DNA of 25,000 nucleotides, from positions 1-25,000 of the forward strand of contig JAQGDQ010001700.1 of assembly GCA_030141605.1 (NCBI GenBank), in the 5' to 3' direction. The notes beneath the pieces were generated by a model that was given only the letters and a program-made list of their open reading frames with translations, searched no databases and was not told the origin of the DNA. The number at the start of each line of letters is the position of its first letter. The first letter of the stretch is position 1. The DNA comes from Tubiluchus corallicola. Lineage: Eukaryota > Priapulida > Priapulimorpha > Priapulimorphida > Tubiluchidae. Both the position numbers and the translations under genes were made by a program. This document shows, one piece after another, positions 21,301-25,000 of the stretch.

Positions 21301-21432
21301 CTGAGGCTTCTCTACAACATTTCCTGTGCTGTGAACAATCGGCAACCTAGACAGAAGCCCAAGGTTTCAGATGTAGATGTGGTAGAAGTGAAGACGCCCA
21401 CTGCCAGAAATTTGCATGAATTATCACGGTGA
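15310..21432 (+). CDS. Large multi-repeat protein, 2,040 residues, unknown family
   Basis: A single uninterrupted frame; the ATG sits in a favourable context (GAAATGG). Residues 1-180 are basic and Gln-rich (RRSFVRRRGKYYSLIRKGYL near 75-95). Residues 182-569 are ~28 copies of a 14-residue motif, consensus IDLAxAQxAGLVPx. Residues 639-654 (EGQILRVPRDKFCQAL) and 1258-1273 (SGHVLHMPVEDFIETC) match each other. 961-987 and 1090-1116 are duplicated blocks containing SSKWK and GLPGRK. 1373-1521 hold ten copies of KDQVEKPLPGVESRE. The C terminus (~1700-2040) is non-repetitive, helical in character and shows an EF-hand-like helix pairing (CFAKFKDAKLGTLSEKLVKL; IDFKTFASLCILMERLYW) without clear calcium ligands. 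No signal peptide or membrane helix is seen, so it is probably intracellular. The 14-residue motif faintly resembles half a plakin repeat. I do not recognise the gene, and give it no function. Confidence 0.9.
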   Translation: MAKWRKRKATDQQDEKQQQKENKTVECTRGRSPEERLAPVKPLSQPPEAAKGRELPNLVIQTNFKKPAHYSIRRSFVRRRGKYYSLIRKGYLRPKTLSDSKQPEHVIQRRTIQARTAPPLRNLLQKSPYQRWLKNICLLDGHARCFDYNLQYYLHGKWLYSWKQVYSSITGLPSIYQSEQRIDVATAQQTGLVPIIDLATAQRAGLVPKIDLAVAQQAGLVPRIDVTAALQAGLIPQIDLAAAQQCGLIPEIDLVEAQLAGLVPQIDLAAVLQAELVPQIDLSAAEQLGLVPRTDLAAAQEANLVPEIDLSAAEQLGLVPRTDLAAAQEANLVPEIDLSAAEQLGLVPRTDLAAAQEANLVPEIDLVDAQQAGLLPHLDLHAAQQAKLSPSKNQAELVSQISLASAQQAGLVPRVSLAAALDADFVPKIDLAVAQRVGLVPQVSLISAQQAGLVPPVEFVAAQQAGLVPEIDLAAAQNTGLAPQLDLAVVQQAGLAPKIDLAVAQLAGLVPQIDLDLAQWVSLLPHLNLPSTQQADIIANLILEITQQTGFIPRLELKTAEKLGLRPRFEKSTAWQARQQKVLQSKQQVPPRRRELPHKPILLCKPLLVHKHYPFPKRQAPRPKRVIPVERKLTLICVEGQILRVPRDKFCQALTTTFVRKIAEDVHMKEMSFDEFIRRHSITKVDQRKTVESDEESYPGDKLEYYQETEKEWLGPPASEESFAGLSVQEDYSKDIEPLISTQDSEQQQVFPGSEEDYASFSVGPPSVTQSLQKLITFPASVSPSDYKQEPNQESEKIGTRLPFLRKSCSGPIPKTEKLIAPLIRKQTSLPEIQKDLIHLPALEGPQRVLKTEEIVPQKASESEEIVSQKALETEELVSEEVLETEEVVAPVIKKSEHLPRIKKDHKYSPIRQRTQKEKDILPPDGEKQEALEEAEKDQPQLPNLEKARKASLQTKEVDMHRASSKWKPIRKPERSVETHLGLPGRKEKEKEVLPEIGKYRTDVSPKPPPHISSLAIGKASPHLPSRTVTKPEVSPHLPSQAVSKLETSPHRPSRKVVKPTSKTKKRDKHLQIHKKPKGPTLKVHEAHLHRLSSKWKAMPKLEGSTEDLLGLPGRKKEEFFSDVTKEKPTTKITKEQISAPTGEEPLPEKGQGHIPKQDLISQSGTILKPYVTTKDRKHLRYYPLKTPSPRPSHLLPSSVDLEKIYTPTIRDFIPTAAELKEMYADDLLKTYSGSDRERMAAALKLQKTASGGILTPSGHVLHMPVEDFIETCAGATEDTDTLKKLYGRVTVVSGVSLSPEQMDKLIKALEEQESRPAKAVAEDALAGEQASLILPKDSVWLKEQTIPVSISEPSKLDRDLASHRDFYQVAKKDKVEKPLPGVESRKKDQVEKPLPGVESRKKDQVEKPLPGVESREKDQVEKLLPGVESREKDQVEKPLPGVESREKNQVEKPLPGVELREKDQVEKPLPGVESREKDQIEKPLPGVELREKDHVEKPLTGVELREKDKVEKPLPGVELGPSIESREKAVLDRDIDVHEHLPDLGVREKLSPAQLLTEEEITSKPALDQIGAEFSKGRIFPEKSIDFKTLMDRKSTKILKTFSDKSIRPKTARDSESFLLPRGYSDPTAAVSLSKSEEAVREEKVTDVAAGEWKRSIVPRERMHGRLSMPADEPMLQKTLTRDTVSLPTPSWIPSPYASYVSSKPCSELSKLSSELSKKPSEISKSFVFVPRIDSAALHARTESMKEQLMEEVLNEFLRDLILSEMAECSVMNFFEEELADLGPVVITDAAREKARLLIQKKLEEFSKKTFRSHVQRVMSVRDPLLRGAHKKTSRIELNRYLMEEIPWKQNVSRFTLPMDLRELESLNPMEYVKKYCKIVPHKEAQLYKCFAKFKDAKLGTLSEKLVKLALEEVYLDVLWSMPWEKAAHLIGILPNSTIDFKTFASLCILMERLYWRRDDTFHRINPRKYHQDQLERADFHSLPGKLSGLAVPLDTLRLLYNISCAVNNRQPRQKPKVSDVDVVEVKTPTARNLHELSR
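15853..17019 (+). repeat. Coding repeat, 14-residue (42-bp) units
   Basis: About 28 units in frame, diverged at the protein level but keeping I/L-D-L, A-x-x at 5-6, G-L-V/I-P at 10-13. A shortened or disrupted unit occurs near residues 389-396 (LSPSKNQAEL). Within it, 16147-16398 is a nearly identical triplication of two units (84 bp each), evidence of recent expansion by multiples of the unit. The phase is never lost, unlike the two non-coding minisatellites in this window. Confidence 0.93.
19426..19872 (+). repeat. Coding repeat, 15-residue (45-bp) units, 10 copies
   Basis: Ten tandem units reading KDQVEKPLPGVESRE with substitutions (K/E at the end, S/L before R, N, I, H or K variants). 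DNA identity between units is high, so this block is younger than the 14-residue block. Highly charged with a central PLPG; likely an extended linker or stalk. Confidence 0.95.
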
Positions 21433-21537
21433 ATTAATCAATGAGTTGGTTACCCATCTATACCACGTCATCCACCATTGTTGCGTTCATGCAATGACGT
21501 CAGCATTGAAAACAGTCACCACTTTGACTTATAAATC

Positions 21538-21543
21538 AATAAA
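21538..21543 (+). terminator. Polyadenylation signal of the 2,040-codon gene
   Basis: AATAAA beginning 106 bases after the TGA stop (ends 21432), in an AT-rich setting. The implied 3' UTR is about 120-140 nt. Confidence 0.7.
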
Positions 21544-22338
21544 ATTTAAACTGAATTGAAAAACTAATTTTCTTGTGCACATTTTGCAACTCTTTAGCTG
21601 CTGTTCTGTTCTCCAAGTAAGCTATCTGGCATCTTTCACGTGCATTTTACGTGTAGTTATGAATTAGTTCTTGCTGCTAGATAAAGAATAGTTAGACAAA
21701 GAATTGCTGTTAGACAAAGGATGATAATCATTTAACAAGGTTGACTAGATGCACGGATTGCTGAACAAGTTCTTTTTGGCACCGTGTGTTTCCGAAATAT
21801 AGAATTGTAGACGTCTTAGAAGTGAAGTATTCAAACTGCAGATGTAAGTAAGTAATTAGTAAGTAATTTTTTTTTCTCTATAAATTTACAATGATTTGAC
21901 AATAAAATATACAAAAATACAAACGAACATGGGAGAAATGGTGGAGAAAAACCAAAGGTTATCGAGTCAACCACCCTTCTCAGAAAGACAGTAAACAAAA
22001 AGACGCTAATGACAGCAGAACACAACTATTAAAAAATACATAAACGTCCATAAATACAAAAAACAAAAATACAACAACAGCAAAAAAAACAAAAACCAAA
22101 AACCAGTCGTTCTTAAATATAGTCAAACATTAAACGTAATTGTCTGATTTAACAAATAAGCAATATTATTTGTTAAATCAGTTGACAATCCAGTTTTTAG
22201 CATTTCAGTTTTTATTTCACAAAAGTGACAGACAAATAGGTTGTGATCATGTAATCATTTTCTATGTAATCACTTATCGCATGAATATGTTGGAAGGTAT
22301 TTTCCTATATTATTTCCTATAATTGTGCGTTGGAGTCT
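21544..22338. other. Intergenic stretch, no gene seen
   Basis: AT-rich sequence with GTAA/TAAG short repeats near 21843-21865, A-rich runs at 22030-22100 and one strong hairpin at 22139-22189. Short open frames (21831-22025 minus, 22140-22322 plus) have no protein character. Confidence 0.5.
22139..22189. repeat. Inverted repeat / hairpin
   Basis: ATTGTC TGATTTAACAAAT pairs with ATTTGTTAAATCA and GACAAT: a perfect 13-bp stem (22145-22157 with 22168-22180), 10-nt loop, then a 3-nt bulge and 6 more base pairs. It could be a tiny MITE remnant or cruciform-forming site. Confidence 0.8.
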
Positions 22339-22682
22339 TCATCATCATCATCATCATCCAATGAATCACACGTCCAGGGACATGATTCTGCTCACCTCCC
22401 TATGCCAGGTCATCATCATCATCATCATCATCCAATGAATCACACGTCCAGGGACATGATTCTGCTCACCTCCCTATGCCAGGTCATCATCATCATCATC
22501 GTCATCCAATGAATCACACGTCCAGGGACATGATTCTGCTCACCTCCCTATGCCAGGTCATCATCATCATCATCATCGTCATCCAATGAATCACACGTCC
22601 AGGGACATGATTCTGCTCACCTCCCTATGCCAGGACTCCCTACTCGCTGCAATGTCCCAAGTGCATTTATCTTTAACAAAAG
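22339..22682. repeat. Tandem copies of a LINE 3' end with GAT tails
   Basis: Four consecutive blocks (starting about 22339, 22410, 22484 and 22558), each made of an ATG/GAT trinucleotide run plus the terminal sequence CCAATGAATCACACGTCCAG... of the LINE that follows at 22683. The first three contain ~52 bp of LINE 3' end; the fourth extends further (~100 bp). On the minus strand each is LINE terminus followed by a (GAT)n tail. Confidence 0.85.
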
Positions 22683-23285
22683 TCATCATCATCATCATCC
22701 AATGAATCACATGTTCAGGGACATGATTCTGCTCACCTCTCTATGCCAGGACTCCGTACTCGCTGCAATGCCCCAAGTGGATTTATTTCTAAGGATCAAT
22801 GCTGAAGTGTTTAAATCTTTCTGTGCAAAATCTAAATATGTTAACATTTGTCCTCCTGCAGGTTTTTTAGCTGGTTGTATGGCTTGTTGAAGAGCTATCG
22901 TCACTGGAACATCATCAGGTAGTCTAAGCATATGCCCAATACATCTTAAACGGCGTCTTTTTGTTTCTCTTTTCCAAGGTCCTTCTTTTATTTTTTCATA
23001 TAGATCTTTGTTTGAAATTTTCTTTGGCCATCTAATACCCAAAATGTTTCTGTAATTTCGCCTTTGAAACGTATCGATTTCAGCTTTATGATTTGCTTTT
23101 AATGTCCAGAGCTCAGAAATACAGTTTCAACTAAGGCTGAGAATATTCTAATTTTTGTTTCCAAAGAAATCTTCCTATTCTCAAAAACTTTTTGTGAGTT
23201 TTGAGTAAGCTGATAATGCCATTATCTTCCGTCTTGATATGTCGTCTTCTGTTGCCAGCAGACTACCGAGATACTTGCATCTAAA
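22683..23285 (-). pseudogene. 5'-truncated, frameshifted LINE reverse transcriptase (C-terminal part)
   Basis: Minus-strand reading gives, in order, KYLGSLLATEDDISRRKIMA, then after a stop/frame change KISLETKIRIFSALVETV, then after another shift SELWTLKANHKAEIDTFQRR and NILGIRWPKKISN, then RRRLRCIGHMLRLPDDV. These match the well-known order at the C-terminal end of non-LTR retrotransposon polymerases (KYLGS..., YGSETWTL, IDxFQRR, ILGIRW, GHxxRMPD). The catalytic part is absent through 5' truncation, and frameshifts make it inactive. The (GAT)n 3' tail suggests an RTE-like clade, but I cannot fix the clade. Confidence 0.85.
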
Positions 23286-24064
23286 GTACTATAATTTTTT
23301 CCCAGTAGGCGGCGCTACAATGCAATATGACTATCAAATGGTTGACTTACAGCAGCAAGTTCAGCTTTACGTAAATGTGAATATCTAAGCAAATTGAATA
23401 AAACATAACCTGCATCTAAAAATATTTTTTCTGTTTGCTATAATAATGTTGCTTATTGTATTTTAGTACAAATTACGTTATTAAAGCACTATAATTTTTT
23501 CCCAGTAGGCGGCGCTACAATGCAATATGACTATCAAATGGTTGACTTACAGCAGCAAGTTCAGCTTTACGTAAATGTGAATATCTAAGCAAATTGAATA
23601 AAACATAACCTGCATCTAAAAATATTTTTTCTGTTTGCTATAATAATGTTGCTTATTGTATTTTAGTACAAATTACGTTATTAAAGCACTATAATTTTTT
23701 CCCAGTAGGCGGCGCTACAATGCAATATGACTATCAAATGGTTGACTGACAGCAGCAAGTTCAGCTTTACGTAAAAGTGAAAGTCTACGCAAAATGAATA
23801 AAAGATAACCTGCATATAAAGATATTTTTTCTGTTTGCTATAATAATGTTGCTTATTGTATTTTAGTGCAAATTACGTTATTAAAGCACTATAATTTTTA
23901 CCCAGTAGGAGGCGCTACAATGCAATATGACTATCAAATGGCTGACTAACAGCAACAAGTTCAGCTTTACGTGAAAGTGAATGTCTAAGCAAAATGAATA
24001 AAAGATAACCTGCATATAAAGATACTTTTTCTGTTTGCTATAATAATGTTGCTTATTGTACTTA
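23286..24064. repeat. 200-bp tandem repeat, 3.9 copies
   Basis: The segment ACTATAATTTTTTCCCAGTA recurs at 23288, 23488, 23688 and 23888, an exact 200-bp period. Units 1 and 2 appear identical; 3 and 4 share differences from them (for example AATAAAAGATAACC for AATAAAACATAACC). The fourth stops about 23 bp short. It abuts the truncated end of the LINE. Confidence 0.95.
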
Positions 24065-24180
24065 AAACAGAAGAAAGCAGAATTAAAAAATAAAATTCGC
24101 CTTGAAATAAATCCATAGCTTAAAAAGTTCATCTTGAAATTTTAAATCACTTAACATACTGTTTTACTGCATACATAGCT

Positions 24181-24920
24181 TGTGTTGGTTGTTGTTGTTG
24201 GCTTCCTTCTGTCTCGAAAGACAATGGATTGTGCGCCAAGAGAGTCAGTTATTAATAAAATTGATGGAGCTGCAGCCCCCCGTGTTGTTTCTGTCACTGA
24301 AGCAGTGACACTGAAGTGGCCTCTCCAGGGCGCACGCCTGGGCAAGATATATGGAGATCCTGAGTTGCCCAGACATCAGGAACCCCCTCTCTTCCTCCCT
24401 GGTGTAGTCCAAAGGAAAACAGAGCGATACGTTTGGCACCAGGTTGGCTGCAGGAGCTGCCAGAGTCAGTGAGCATGCTGCACTGGTCCGCCTTCGGGGC
24501 TCCACTCCTGATTTGGAAGGTTTACTCCTCTACACATGGCCGTTGGGTCGCTTGACCTCCTCTGCCCTCTAGCCGTTGGCTGCTTATGCAGCTCCTCCGC
24601 CTAGTGTCGAGATACAGTGTAGGCATCCCGCAAGCATTTTTATCGGTTATAGCGCCAATAGCTCGCTTTCACACCTAGCTCATTTAGTAAAACCAGTGTC
24701 GCCACGAGGAGGCAGAGCGTAGGAGTTTGTCTGGCAGAGGTGGTAGAGTTGCACAAGCCTCTTGGAGCCACTTTGTAGGTCACTGGGAGCTCATCCCCGA
24801 GTGGCCAGCTCCGGCAATACCAAGACCTTGTGTTGGTACTTTAGCAGTAACGCTGTATAAAACTTGTAAATTGAAACTCCCGCAACGACCGCTAGGTGCA
24901 GCCATTTTAATAGCAAGTCG
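24181..24920. repeat. GC-rich block, probable unclassified dispersed repeat
   Basis: Composition changes sharply from AT-rich to GC-rich at ~24181, starting with TTGTTGTTGTTGGCTTCC and returning to AT-rich near 24920. It holds overlapping frames on both strands (24182-24472 plus, 24245-24505 minus, 24727-24927 plus), none with recognised domains. The plus frame starts MLVVVVGFLLSRKTMDCAPR. The abrupt borders and composition argue for an inserted element; SINE-like or retroposon origin is possible but unproven. Confidence 0.45.
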
Positions 24921-25000
24921 TTCGTAACTAGTTTAGATAACATTTGCTTAAAGTTTGAAAAAATAATCAGAGCATTTATAGAACATACATCATTAATTAA

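Noticed and set aside
24731-24790. tRNA-like internal promoter (TGGCAGAGGTGG resembles an A box)
   Set aside because: No convincing B box at proper distance and no cloverleaf; not called a tRNA or tRNA-derived SINE.

Overview
This window is animal nuclear DNA, probably from an AT-rich invertebrate genome. The grounds are spliceosomal introns with GT/AG ends, a polyadenylation signal behind the main gene, a LINE reverse-transcriptase relic, several cut-and-paste transposon derivatives and very large minisatellites. I cannot name the species. There is no operon, bacterial ribosome-binding site, CRISPR array or recognisable tRNA/rRNA gene.

Two protein genes are well supported. (1) On the minus strand, three exons (12339-12270, 7085-6708, 5738-5619) join in phase 1 at every boundary. 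They give a signal peptide, one Ig-like domain and one membrane-spanning helix, so a small type I surface protein. The cytoplasmic tail and 3' end are not visible and probably lie left of the window. (2) On the plus strand, 15310-21432 is an uninterrupted 2,040-codon frame with an AATAAA 106 bases after its stop. The protein is built from several unrelated tandem repeats, chiefly about 28 copies of a 14-residue motif (IDLAxAQxAGLVPx), then ten copies of a charged 15-residue motif, and ends in a non-repetitive C-terminal domain. I do not recognise the family. It is the most interesting object here.

Layout: 140-2491 is a 65-unit, 36-bp minisatellite. 2492-3586 is featureless. 3587-4234 is an Asp/Asn-rich open frame of uncertain coding status. 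4330-5471 is a 42-bp minisatellite with a G/T-only insertion. 5619-12339 is the Ig gene; its large first intron (5.2 kb) is packed with transposon derivatives (a Tigger-like element with TA duplication, a hAT element with a perfect 8-bp duplication, a possible larger hAT-like element around both, and another inverted-repeat element) and a 31-bp minisatellite. The second intron holds a further inverted-repeat element whose end is tandemly repeated.

From 12340 to 15309 there is AT-rich sequence, an AAT microsatellite, a CCACA-rich tract, a short inverted-repeat element and a possible solo LTR. After the large gene come a 5'-truncated, frameshifted LINE on the minus strand with four extra tandem copies of its own 3' end (22339-23285), a 200-bp tandem repeat (23286-24064) and a GC-rich block that looks like an unclassified dispersed repeat (24181-24920). 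The two genes share no obvious function. Most of the remaining sequence is repeat-derived.
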